Source of the DNA: Hanleya hanleyi
Taxonomy: Eukaryota; Mollusca; Polyplacophora; Lepidopleurida; Hanleyidae
Direction of reading: 5' to 3'
DNA: 64,000 nt
Assembly: GCA_036873755.1 (NCBI GenBank)
Contig: JAVTVY010017392.1
Span: 186,001-250,000, forward strand
Shown: one piece after another, positions 11,517 to 21,528 of the stretch
How the letters are laid out: every line of letters begins with the position of its first letter
Position numbering within the stretch: position 1 is the stretch's first letter
Made by a program: the position numbers and the translations under genes
The notes under the pieces: generated by a model
What the model was told of the DNA's origin: nothing
What the model saw: the letters and a program-made list of their open reading frames with translations, nothing else
The model's database searches: none

Positions 11517-12720
11517 ATGTCATTTGACCCAGCACACTTTGCCTTAGAGCCTAGTCAGGGGGCATTTAACGAACTACGCAAAGAGGATTTGTTCGCGCTG
11601 TGTAAATTCCTACAAATTGAAGTTTGTGAAAGCAAGAAATTAAGAAACTCATTATTAAACATTTTGTTAGCAAACAACTTTGGGATGAATGTGATTTTGA
11701 TTTAATTGAGAAACAACTGATGTTTTGGAAATAAGGAAATTAGAATTGCAACATCAGCTGGAATTAAAGAAATTAGATATAGACAGAGAATTAGAGAGAG
11801 AAAAGGAAGAAAGACAGTTTCAGTTAGAGAGAGAAAAGTTAGAAAAAGACAGAGAGCTAGAGAGAGAAGAGAAAGAAAGACAGTTTCAGTTAGAAATGAA
11901 GCATATGGAATTACAGTCGCAAACAAGTCCTCCTGCACATTCATCTGTACAATCACAATCAAAACTTGATGCGGTTCGTCAAATACGTCTCGTCCCATCA
12001 TTTTAGGAAAAAGAAATTGATAAATATTTTCTGCATTATGAGAAAATTGCTGAAAATTTAAACTGGCCAAAAGAAAATTGAAGTTTACTTCTTCAAATTG
12101 TTTTGATCGGAAAGGCAAGGGACATTTACACTCAATTGAAGGTAGAGCAAGCATCAAATTATGATACATTGAAGGATTTAATCATTAATTATGATTTAGT
12201 TCCTGAAGCCTATAGAAAAAAGTTTCGTAGTTGTGAAAAACTCTCAGGCTCATGTAGAATTTGTTCGTTCAAAAGAACAGTTATTTGATAGGTGGTGTGC
12301 TTCGGTTAAAATTGACAACCAATTTGAAAGCCTTAGACAGCTTATGCTGGTAGAGGAATTTAAAAGGTGTATCCATTGTGATATTAGGACATTTCTTGAT
12401 GAAAAGAATGTCAACACTTCAGATCAGGCAGCACGTTTTGCTGACGAATACGCTCTGACACACAAATTATCATGTGTCAATGCTGTTAAGCCAAGTTCAT
12501 TCCAGTCTAGTCTCTCAGGTAACAAACCCAATTCTTTCTCAGGGCCTAAAACTTTTAACCCCAGTTACAAAGGTCAACGGTCAGACACAAAGCCACGGTC
12601 ACTCACTTTTAACACTCAAAATTAATCTCCCGTTTGCAATTATTGTAAGAAGGAAGGTCATTTAATGGCTAATTGTTTTAAATTGAAAATAAAACAACAA
12701 GATCAAGCCTTTCAAAAGCC
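11517..12720 (+). pseudogene. gag: gag of the gypsy element, with SCAN-like capsid and CCHC knuckle
   Basis: Starts at ATG 11517 (MSFDPAHFALEP). After a frameshift near 11700 comes a glutamate/arginine-rich coiled coil (RELEREKEERQFQLEREK, ~11770-11910). Next is a capsid segment resembling the SCAN domain (YDTLKDLIINYDLVPEAYR, VRSKEQLFDRW and the ADEYALTHK end, ~12010-12480). Last is a zinc knuckle CNYCKKEGHLMANC (CX2CX4HX4C) at ~12637-12680. Gag forms the particle and packages RNA. It is broken by at least two frameshifts (near 11700 and 12235) and stops near 12004, 12079 and 12623. SCAN domains of vertebrate zinc-finger genes are thought to descend from this kind of gag. Confidence 0.8.
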
Positions 12721-12759
12721 CAGTGGTTTCCTCACGTCAAGATCTATACCCAAGCAGGT

Positions 12760-13300
12760 TAGTGACATTCATAGTGTATATGACGCTAAGATGGCCAGGG
12801 ACACTGTTCCTATTAGTTTTATCAAGGATAAAGTTGGCAGTTTTTCAAATCCTGTTATGGAGATTTTGAACCATTTATCCACAATGGTTTTGTGTCACTT
12901 TCAAGAGATTTGTCTAATGCTACTCCTGTGATGATTTTGCGAGACACGGACGCGTCCCAGTCTCTTTTGGTGGCAGATACTTTGCCTTTTCTGACTCTTC
13001 ATCTGCAGGCAGTAATGTCCTGATTAAAGGGCTAGATTCTGTAAATTATACACCCGTTCCACTCCATAACGTTCATCTGTCTTCCGACTTGATTTCTGGG
13101 CCTGTTATGGTGGGTATTAAAGGTAGTTTACCTTTTAAGGGTGTTCAATTACTTCTTGGAAATGATCTTGATGGAGATAAGGTCGGGGTTAACCCGATTG
13201 TAACTGACAAGCCTTGTTTGGATCAGATCCACGATCCAGTTGAAGACGAAATAATAAGTTTGTATCCTGCTTGTGCAGTTACTAGAGCCTCTCATAGATG
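12760..13300 (+). pseudogene. Protease region of the gypsy element, active site altered
   Basis: An aspartic protease segment reading PVMILRDTDASQSLL at ~12929-12970. The catalytic triplet should be D-T-G; here the third codon is GAC (12948-12950), giving D-T-D, which should abolish activity. Downstream, VGIKGSLPFKGVQLLLGNDL (13110-13170) is the flap-to-C-terminal part with the LLGNDL signature of gypsy proteases. It lies between gag and integrase in the usual position and is interrupted by frameshifts near 12930 and 13330. Confidence 0.75.
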
Positions 13301-13459
13301 GCGTCATCGATGCCGTTTGTTTGGCCGACACTTTCGTGTGTTTAAATGATGAGGCTGATAAGCCACATTTTGATAGCAAATTGGAATGTTCTAATGAAAA
13401 AAATTCAAAATCACGGCTGGTTAATGAACAGCATAGTGACAAGGACATTTCCAAGTTGT

Positions 13460-14900
13460 TTGACAGAGAAGTAGATGAGTGTGATGTAACTCAAGAGCCT
13501 GTGTGTTACTTTTGTAAGAATGGTGTTCTTATGCGCAAATGGCGACCGCCAGACGTGTCACCTGATCATGAGTGGGCAATTAAGTATCAGATTGTAGTAC
13601 CAAATTCATATCGTTCAGATATCCTCAGACTAGCGCATGAAACACCACTTGCGCGCCATTTATGTGTTAACGAAACATATTACAAAATTCAAAATCATTT
13701 TTATTGGTAAAATTTGAAAAAGGATGTTACGAAATTTTGTAGGTCATGTCACACATGTCAAATGGTAGGAAAACCAAACCAAACCATGCCAAAGTACCCT
13801 CCACAACCAATCCCTGCATTTGAGGAAGCATTTAGTAGGGTGATTATAGATTGCGTTGGTCCATTACCAAAATCAAAGTCAGGCAATCAATTCATGTTAA
13901 CAGTCATGTTTGCACCAACCAAGTCTCTGAGGCCATTCCTTTACGGAATATTACGGCAAAAACTATTGTTAAGGCCTTTGTTGAGTTTTTCACACTTGTC
14001 GGCTTACCTCAGTCCGTTCAGTCTGATCAGGGATCTAATTTCATGTCAGGAATTTTTCAAAAAGTCATGCAGTAATTCGGAATAAAGCAGTACAAATCAT
14101 CTGCGTACCATCCAGAAAGCCATGGCGCATTAGAAATATTGAACAATATATTAAAGAACATGACTAGGACCTATTGTTTTGACACTGAGAAAAACTGGGA
14201 TGAAGGCATACATTTGTTATTGTTTGCTGTTAGAGAGTCTGCTCAAGAGTCTTTAGGCTTCAGTCCATTTGAATAAGTCTTTGGTCATACAGTTAGAGGA
14301 CCACTTAAAATGTTAGAGGAAAAGTTCCTAGACAGTGATCTTGACTCACGTAGTCACTTACAATATGTGTTGGACTTTCGCACCAGGTTGACTAAAGCAT
14401 GTGATTTGGCCATGTCAAATTTAAAGTCAGCACAAAAATGTATGAAAATAACATATGATAAAATCTGGTGAGAAGGTACTGGCTGTTCTGCCTATTCCTA
14501 GTAATCCACTTAAGGCTAGATATTATGTTTCTTATGTCATTGGAAATAAATTAAGTGACCTTAATTGTATAATTCAGACTCCTGACAGGCGTAAAAACAC
14601 ACAGTTATGTCATGTAAATATGTTAATGTTATACATGGACAGAGATAGCACTACCAATACTGTACACTCCGTAAGTGTAGTTAGTTCTGGCTCTGATTAT
14701 AATGAAACTTGTGAAGAGCCCATGACAGCGGCGAAATTACAGAACGCTGACATTCTACTTAATTTGGATTTCAAAAGTTGTGTCATCTTGAATCAGCGCG
14801 TCAGGAAGAACTTCGAACTCTTCTCAGTCAATATGACCATTTGTTTCCCGATATCCCCACTCGGACTGATAAAATTTCACATGACTTCAATGTCGGAGAT
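13460..14900 (+). pseudogene. pol: Integrase of the gypsy element, placed upstream of RT
   Basis: The N-terminal zinc-binding HHCC motif is visible: RLAHETPLARHLCVNETYY, then FCRSCHTCQ (13630-13760). The catalytic core follows: first Asp at 13849-13851 (VIIDCVGPLPKSKSGN), second Asp at 14025-14027 (QSVQSDQGSNFMS), Glu at 14133-14135 in AYHPESHGALEILNNILK. The D,D-E triad therefore survives. Stops at ~13708 and ~14075, a frame change within the core and further lesions near 14275 and 14460 break it. Integrase inserts the cDNA into host DNA. Its location before RT is the key departure from ordinary gypsy pol. Confidence 0.85.
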
Positions 14901-15352
14901 TCTAATCCATTGAAGCAGCACCCATATCGTTTGAATCCCATTAAACAAAACTACCTGAAAAAAGATATTCAGTATTTATTGGACAATGACTTCAATGAAC
15001 TAAGCAATACTAACTGGAGTTCACCTTGTATCCTCGTTCCAAAGCCAGACGGCAGTTACAGGATGTGTACTGACTACAGAAAGGTGAACACATTGACCAA
15101 AACAGACACATTCCCTATTTCACGCATTGACGATTGCATTGATAAAGTGTGAAGTGCCAAGTTTGTGTCAAAGTTTGATCTTTTGAAAGGATTTTGGCAA
15201 CTTCCACTGACCGATCGTGCGAAAGATATATCAGCATTCGTCACTTCGGAGTATCTGTTCCAGCACAAAGTCATGCCATTTGGAATGAAAAATTCTCTGG
15301 CCACGTTCCAGCGTCTCATCAACCGCGTGACTTCTGGTTTGGAAGGATGTGA
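14778..15352 (+). pseudogene. pol: Reverse transcriptase of the gypsy element, 5' part
   Basis: Begins with the pre-RT region (SQYDHLFPDIPTRTDKISH) and continues through SSPCILVPKPDGSYRMCTDY, DTFPISRIDDCIDKV, motif A FDLLKGFWQLPL (catalytic Asp at 15177-15179) and motif B PFGMKNSLATFQRLIN. A stop at 15150-15152 lies between DDCIDKV and motif A. The gene is then cut by the PLE inserted at 15353 and resumes at 17099 with motif C. Confidence 0.9.
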
Positions 15353-16743
15353 GACTCCTGATGAAAGGACCTAAATATAGAAAGCCAAGAAGAATAAATC
15401 TGAAGGACAACCATAAGATAGTCCTGTCTGCATTGGAACAGTACGTTATGGATTGGTCTAAGCGAGAAAAAGTTGAACCTACTGTACTCGCTGATTGGCT
15501 GGACCTCAAGGTCGTTGAAACAATCCGCCATATTGACAGGAGTACTCTTCACCAAGCGAAACAAGTACTGAGAAACCTCAATTCGCAAGAAGTTCTAGCA
15601 AATCTCCAGAGTAAATTCGTCATAGTCCCAGCAGACAAAGCTCTGAATAATATAATATTCATATGTAAATATTACTATTACCAGGTGCTGCTTAAAGAAA
15701 TGAGTGTAGGCATATCTTCATCAAATACGTCTACTTACTCCTAAACTGCATTTACTCTGGAAGATTTGTTTTACAATCACAAACAGTTTCTCAGGGAAAG
15801 AGGCATTTGTCTTCCAACCAATCATAACGACATACCAAAACTACACTGGACTCCCAAAATGCATAAATCACCATACAAAGCTAGATTCATAGCTGGTTCT
15901 AGAAGCTGCACCACCAAGCTTCTTTCAACCCTATTGACGAGGGCCCTTCAGGAGGTAAAAGTATTTTGGGAAAGGTATTGCGCCACTATTTCTAAGAACT
16001 CTGGCGTTGAATGTATGTGGATGTTGAAAAACTCAAAATGTCTTACGGAAGAACTTGATGCTAAAGGTCACATACCGTACAGACATGCATCCACATGGGA
16101 TTTCTCGACTCTCTATACTACAATCCCTCATCAGGACCTTATTGACCGTCTAAGTTCATTAATAATATCTGTGTTCAGGCGCTTTCAAAAACCGATCCAT
16201 TCAAAGCCCGTTCCTTCTCATTCACCAAACGCTATATAGACGATCTTCTCGCTGTGGATAATCGCTATATAAATGACGCAGTGAAGGATATATATCCACC
16301 TTCACTGGATTTGAAGGAAACTACAGACAGTCATACAGGCACATCATATTTAGATCTATATCTCTATAAAAATGAAGCGGGCATTCTCTCTCGTCGACTT
16401 TTATGACAAAAGAGATGATTACAATTTCGACATCGTAAACTATCCCTTTCTGGATAGTAATATTCCAGTGGGACCTGCATATGGCGTATACATATCTCGC
16501 TTAGTAGCATTTGCTAGATCCTGTGTTAAATGTGATGATTTTAATCAACGTCACAAAACATTGTTACAGAAACTTATAAACCAGGGCTATTCCACCAAAC
16601 GCCTCCACTCAAAGTTTCTCAAATTTGGCGATACATATCGCATGCTGATAAAAAAAAATACGAACGTAGCGTGCAAGATCTATGGCGCTACCTTTCGTAA
16701 CTTGTGTCTAATTCCGCTTAACCCGGGGCTAGGGGCCGTATGA
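15353..16743 (+). pseudogene. PLE reverse transcriptase, copy B (N-terminal half missing)
   Basis: In order: pre-RT linker (SALEQYVMDWSKREKVEPTV), FVIVPADKALNNIIFICKY, SSNTSTYS, LHWTPKMHKSPYKARFIAG, SRSCTTKLLSTLLTRAL, STWDFSTLYTTIPHQD (motif A), the catalytic YIDD at 16233-16244, then YDKRDDYNFDIVNYPFLDS and KRLHSKFLKFGDTYRML. PADKA..I, MHK and the TRAL thumb-adjacent segment are PLE hallmarks. Compared with copy C about 260 bp between motif A and YIDD are deleted, removing motif B, and there are stops at ~15742 and ~16238. No GIY-YIG domain follows the RT. Confidence 0.85.
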
Positions 16744-17098
16744 ACCCATGTACTTCAAGATCCTCATGGTACTCATCTGAACAGTCACAATCAAAGCGTG
16801 GCTGAGATACATCATTCTTTAGATGACGACTTTACAACGAATTAATGATTAAGAATACTGATCAGCGATACGGATTTGATATTTTTGGAACATCATGATG
16901 TCTTGCCGGCATCATTGAAAACTGTTGACCGCTTCTCTCTTGCAGGAAACAAGCCTATGTGTATGTATACTATGATTGTCTTTTTGAATTTGGTGCTAAT
17001 ACTGTTATATGGAATATGGAATAGGTCTTTGGATTATGGACGCGGATATTCTCTAATGGACGACGGCTGAATTATGGATGACGGACTAGACGCTTGTA
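15353..17098 (+). mobile_element. Penelope-like element B, inserted in the gypsy RT
   Basis: A 1746-bp PLE, 5'-truncated so that it starts at ACTCCTGATGAAAGG. It encodes part of a PLE reverse transcriptase and ends in the conserved 3' tail (CTAGGGGCCGTATGAACCC near 16730, the TGATCAGCGATACGG block from 16858, and the terminal GACGCTTGTA). The surrounding gypsy RT reads straight across when the PLE is removed: TSGLEGC before it, YIGDVIVYSD after it. It belongs to the same family as copies A, C and E. No clear target duplication was found. Confidence 0.9.
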
Positions 17099-17802
17099 AT
17101 TACATTGGTGACGTCATTGTCTACAGCGATACATGGGAAGATCATCTACAGAGAATTCGCGCACTGCTCAATCGACTAAGTGACGCCAAGCTGACAGTCA
17201 ACCTTGAAAACAGTGAATTTGAACATGCTCTTGTGACATCCTTGTCATGGTGAGGTAAAACCTCTAGATGCTAAGGTTAGTGCTATCTCGCTATTTCCAA
17301 GACCATCATGTAAAAGACAACTGGTGCGTTTCTTGGGTATGTCTGGTTACTACAGAAAATTTTGTCCAATTTTTTTCAGACCGATGAATGTGAATCAGCT
17401 TTTGAAAACCTCAAGAGCGCGCCAGCTCTATCAGCACCAGATTTTGATTCACGTTTTAAACTGGCTGTAGATTCTACTGATGTTGCTGCTGATGCCGTTT
17501 TGTTACAAAAATATTTAGATTGTGTAGATCACCCAATATGTTATTTTCCACTTAAATTTGAGAAATTATTCTACTATTGAGAAAGAATGTTTGGTAATGA
17601 GCAATGATGTTTATGTGACTTCTTCATCATTGTCAATTACTGTCTTCAGTGATCACAATCCACTTGTTTTCATAAGTAAGATGAAAAACAGAAATCAAAG
17701 ATTGCTGAGATGGAGTTTGGTGTTACAAGAAAACAATATTGAAATCAGACATATCAAAGGCAAGGACAATTTTATTGCTGATTGTTTGTCTCACTTGAAG
17801 CT
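17099..17802 (+). pseudogene. pol: Gypsy RT 3' part and RNase H
   Basis: RT motif C reads YIGDVIVYSDTWEDHL. The usual YIDD is YIGD (GGT at 17107-17109), losing the first of the paired catalytic aspartates. After a degraded thumb/connection (stops near 17250-17270) comes RNase H: SAFENLKSAPALSAPDFDS, LAVDSTDVAADAVLLQ (first Asp), STIEKECLVM (Glu), SDHNPLVFISKM (Asp) and RHIKGKDNFIADCLS. RNase H ends the polyprotein, directly next to the 3' LTR, as expected if integrase has moved upstream. Confidence 0.88.
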
Positions 17803-18257
17803 TTCTAGAAGGTTGTTGTAAATTGTATCTAGGTCAGATGATGCGGTAACGCTGTGTATTCTAGAAGCTTCTTGATTGGGTAGAATGATCTGGAATGCCT
17901 CACAGAGTATAAATAGCGCATTCAGTCAGTCATTCAGGAGGGAATTCAAACTGGCTTTTATGTGGGTCTGTTATACTGTGTTTATCTGGGTTTTACCTTT
18001 GCCTGTAATTACGGACTGCTGGGTTGTTTACTCCTATGTATTGACTGTTGGCTGCTGCATGGTCTACGCTGTTTGTTGAAGGCTATCGAATATTGGACAT
18101 TTACTGGGACAGTTTACAACTGAGCAGTTTTGGCTTGCCATTATACAGAAGACTGATTTTTGCGCGTCATCAAGGACTGTAAAGTGCACACCGGTGTAGC
18201 ATTGAACAGTAAGACTATATTTCACACATTTATTTGTTTCGTTTTGTTGACGTAACA
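17793..18257 (+). repeat. 3' LTR of the gypsy element, truncated at its start
   Basis: About 465 bp, ending GACGTAACA. It matches the 5' LTR from the shared CACTTG(G/A)AGCTTTCTAG on, so the first ~97 bp of the LTR are missing and the LTR is fused to the end of the RNase H frame, probably by deletion at short homology (CACTTG). Another internal deletion removes about 75 bp near the end. Confidence 0.8.
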
Positions 18258-18261
18258 ATAG
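18258..18261. repeat. Target-site duplication ATAG (right) of the gypsy element
   Basis: Direct repeat of 10740-10743 immediately after the 3' LTR end (AACA). The PLE A sequence resumes with ACAAAGTTC. Confidence 0.85.
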
Positions 18262-18779
18262 ACAAAGTTCAACGTTCACAATCACAACTATAGCCTCCTG
18301 ACGTGTATAAGTTCTAGTCAAACTCCTTCGCATCATTAGAGTAATTGGATATTTTGGTGGCTATGGATTTAGTATACTTATATGAAATGCAAGGAGGTTC
18401 TGTGAACTTAAAATAGTTTGATACAGCGTTGCGTACCTCTGGATCATTCAGAATTCGCGGTAAATTAATAATGCCCAGTCCTTTATCTAAGTAGCTGAGT
18501 TTCAAGAAAAGTCGACCTTGGGATGTATCGATTATGTTCACTGGACGATACAACCGAAAATACGCTATATCTTGACATACTTTAGTGGTTTGGGTGGTCC
18601 CTGTACAAACCTTTTGGTTTTTGATATATGTTGGCATTGTGGGAAGTTAGTGTTGGGTCGACATCGGCCCTTACAGACTAGTCTTTTGTGTTAAATGCCG
18701 TCATTTTCATCTGACGAAGATAAAACTCACAAATCACCAGTGTACGAGTTGTCACAGCGACACAGCTCACCAATTACTA

Positions 18780-18975
18780 ATATACGGGTTGTCAGACCAT
18801 TTCCATCATAGCTCTCTAGATTTGTATCTAATACCGCTTATGCCAGTGCTAGGGGCCGTGCGGGCATGTCATCCAAGTTGCCACATGAACAGGTACAATA
18901 AAAGCGTACCTGAGATAAAACACATATCACGAATCGTTAGAGTCTTGGTATGTGCTTCAGAATAGGCTAAACAGA
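18780..18975 (+). repeat. PLE-tail-like module, inserted in PLE A
   Basis: Contains CTAATACCGCTTATGCC, CTAGGGGCCGTG, CCACATGAACAGGTACAAT and AAAAGCGTACCTGAGAT. This is a diverged version of the PLE tail seen at 16700-16815 (CTAATTCCGCTTAACCC, CTAGGGGCCGTATG). A near-identical copy in the same orientation lies at 26640-26890. It is opposite in orientation to PLE A and separates the endonuclease segment from the RT. Confidence 0.65.
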
Positions 18976-19615
18976 AGACTATACTGTGAAGTCATGTGGC
19001 TCTGTCAGTATGTCGGCACCTCTTCCCACTTCCCTTGTATGCGTTGTAATTATATTTCCTGAAAACTCAGATTCTTGTATTTCTCTGCCTATGTGATTTA
19101 ATGCCCTCAGAAGTAAATCATACAGAACTGTACGTAAGCTATGTATGCTATTGGGTGTGTTAGTTAAACCCACTAAGTAATTTAAAGTGATATGATCGTG
19201 AATCATCGCAAATCTTTCTCCAACCATGGCTGCGATATTTCCGTTGATGTCTTTAGATAGCTAGGTAATATTGGACATATATGAACGGCGGTTTGTAACA
19301 TCGCCGAACCCACTGACATTATTATTCAAACCATACGGAAACACTGACCCAAGTTCTAGCATCCAGAGTAGTTACCGCTCTCTCATTTTTCTCTCAAATC
19401 CAAAGTGGGGATCCTTGGTAGATGGATAGATGACGTCTATGACCTGAATATTAAAGTTATCCCAGCCATAGTCGGGTCCAGGAAAATGCTTACCTACACG
19501 CAATTGCTTTTACCAAACGGATTTTCTGTGACCATTTGCCCTAAGATGGGGTCTTTGGGTGGTCTTACAGGAAGTGTGGTCAATATCCGGACGGGCAAAT
19601 ATCAGTATTTGTGAC

Positions 19616-20490
19616 GTCCGGCTAAAGCTTATGTTTATTCATCGTCCCCTCGCACGTTTCCTATCTTAGCTTCGCTGATCGAACCCGTGCTGACAGCCTT
19701 ATGGACAGGTATGATATTCAGTGAAAATGAACGCGAGAGATCAGATTATATCAGTCAGCTCTCAGCCAATCAGTTCACTGGTTGCGGAGAAAGGAATTTG
19801 ATTACCTGTACATGTACGTACGCCCGAATAACGATTTTGACGGAAAATAAATTAACAGATGGCGAGACTGTGATAAGAAACTCGAACGAGTAGTCATCAG
19901 TCTGAGAGGGGACTAGTGGGCCACCTGCAATGTTCTCACAACACAATGCCACACGTCGAGTGGGTTGTTTGTTTATTATGATATGATATAGTTTTTACGC
20001 ATATTGGCTTTTAGAAACTCCGTTTGTTTTTTCATAATTGATAATAAAAGAGCAACCGCACGTACAGCGGGTCCTGTCTCGTATTCGTGATTTACGTCGC
20101 CGAACGTTAGCAGTTTGTGCCCCGTGGACAACACGTGAAACATCAGCGATTTACCGCCACCAGTCTTCTTCAAACCATTACATCATTTCTTTCCTCAGCT
20201 CTATCTCCAAGAATTAATTCCTGTCCTATATCCAATGATCTTCAGGATGAAACCACAAATACTTGTGTTAGTTGGGCCTGATTTGGTGTAAAATTTTGAG
20301 GGCACGAGTTCGATTCTCGCTCGGGACTTGTTCTCATCTAGTACAAGTATTTGTAGAGAAGAAAAGCAACTCCGAGTAGGGATGACAATTTCATTCTGTA
20401 TTTTACAAGTATTTGTGCCTTACCAATATAGTGTCATCTTAAGAAATTGAATATAAATGTTACCTAATTTCTAAATGGCATTTCTATAAA
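19616..20490. other. Stretch without a gene; one SINE scrap
   Basis: AT-rich sequence with short open frames only (for example 19687-19893 and 19976-20173), none with a recognisable motif. It includes a possible tRNA-derived SINE fragment at 20295-20330. Confidence 0.55.
20295..20330 (+). repeat. tRNA-derived SINE fragment (B box)
   Basis: GGCACGAGTTCGATTCTCGC followed by TCGGGAC resembles a tRNA T-arm with a pol III B box (GAGTTCGATTC) and the acceptor side. No A box or full cloverleaf precedes it. The same CTCGGGACT ending occurs in the better SINE head at 45262-45353. Confidence 0.45.
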
Positions 20491-21528
20491 CAGTGCAACA
20501 AAAGTAAGTTCCCCCCAAAGTGTTGTTTGATATTTCCCAAGATATATCGCGATGAAATTTTGCACAGACTATATCCCAATAACCAAGCCGACAAGATGTA
20601 TCAAGGATTATCTTGTAGGTGCAGTTATGCTCTAATGACAGATTCAACCATATTTTTCAATGGCAAATGTTCATTTTATCACAAATTCAACCTGCTCACA
20701 GTGTGTCTCGACGGCCAGTAATAGTTAAAATCGCGTGTAACCACTACGACACTGTATCACATTCCGACTACGAGCTCGCATCGTGTTGCGTGATGGCTAA
20801 CCACTCCTCCTGAAGCAGGCGTTTCATATCATCAAGATTTGACTCCATCCCAACTCGACAATAGACAGCTTGCTTCAACTGATCCCACAGATGTTCGATG
20901 GGGTTGAGATCCGGAATACTGGCGGGCCACTGCATCAGCCAATGCCTTTATGAGACGTTTTCAGTTTTTTTGTTTGACATTTTAAGTCTTCTTGTTTTAA
21001 GACACCGATCGCGCGTCATGCAAAGAATGATCTTGGCACTAAGATAGTGATTGGTCGACGAAAATGGTATTCGAATTTTTGTGGCACACGCAGACCCTCA
21101 TACGTGATGACCTTCTGTTCCTGAGTGCGACGTTTGCGATTCGCCGATTTTGTCGTTGCTTGGTTGCCCTGGGCGTTCCACTTTTCGGCAGATCCTTCAC
21201 ATCTCCATCTCTTTCTAGCCACCGCAAACAGAGAAACACCCGAGCCATAACGCGTAAATAGGTCTTTAAAATGTGATTGATAATTCACTGATGATTTGTA
21301 ATTTCGCTTCACAAACATTGCCCAAATTTGCTTCTCCGGGCATCTTCGATTCTGGCCTGAAGTGCTGGCGTAGTAGTCTCGCCAGACAGTCAAAGCACCT
21401 TTGGACAACGCTACATATAGACCACTTATTGCGGATAGGAATCAGAATGTTAACAGATTTTTTTTCCGAAAAATTGCCGTGAAATTATTATAGGTATATA
21501 CCGTTAAACTTGAAAATATCTTGCACTG
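20491..21528 (-). mobile_element. Tc1/mariner transposon remnant
   Basis: Bounded by CAGTGCAA at 20491 and its complement TTGCACTG at 21521-21528, a short surviving inverted terminus. The transposase is on the minus strand: a helix-turn-helix region at ~21250-21100 reading DGDVKDLPKSGTPRAT and RRIANVALRNRR, and a C-terminal part at ~20935-20800 reading WPASIPDLNPIEHLWDQLK. This is the final catalytic acid region of Tc1 transposases (PDLNPIE). The DD-containing middle is deleted, and the length of 1.04 kb is below the usual 1.3-1.6 kb. The element is non-functional. Confidence 0.8.
20790..21408 (-). pseudogene. Tc1-family transposase, internally deleted
   Basis: Two recognisable pieces in different frames: the N-terminal DNA-binding part (KDLPKSGTPR is the GRPR-type minor-groove hook between the two helix-turn-helix units) and the C-terminal PDLNPIEHLWDQL motif with the tail MESNLDDMKRLLQEEWLAI. 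The first two catalytic aspartates are not present. It would have cut and pasted the flanking element at TA sites. Confidence 0.78.

Larger units (their letters stand above)
10744..18257 (+). mobile_element. Gmr1-like Ty3/gypsy LTR retrotransposon, interrupted
   Basis: About 5.8 kb of element after removing the PLE at 15353-17098. Order: 5' LTR, primer-binding site, gag (coiled coil, SCAN-like segment, CCHC knuckle), protease, integrase, reverse transcriptase, RNase H, 3' LTR. Normal Ty3/gypsy elements have integrase last. Integrase upstream of RT in a gypsy-type element defines the Gmr1 group (Goodwin and Poulter 2002), and a SCAN-like gag is established for that group (Emerson and Thomas 2011). 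The copy is dead: several frameshifts and stops, a protease active-site change, an RT catalytic change, a PLE insertion and a truncated 3' LTR. It sits inside PLE A with a 4-bp ATAG duplication. Confidence 0.9.
18258..19615 (-). mobile_element. Penelope-like element A, 5' portion with endonuclease segment
   Basis: The upstream half of the PLE split by the gypsy element. Minus-strand reading: an endonuclease-like segment from ~19440 to ~19197 (ERKMRER, LLWMLELGSVFPYGLNNNVS, VTNRRSYMSNI), then a linker (LTNTPNSIHSLRTVLYDLLL), and after a ~430-bp unrelated block (about 18610-19045) the pre-RT region CQDIAYFRLYRPVNII, LSYLDKGLGIINLPRI, FKFTEPPCISYKYTKSIA (18590-18330). The W-x3-LG-x3-PxGLN motif with an upstream glutamate resembles the C-terminal half of PLE GIY-YIG endonucleases. 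Sequence to ~19615 may be the rest of that domain; the GIY-YIG motif itself was not recognised. Confidence 0.7.
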
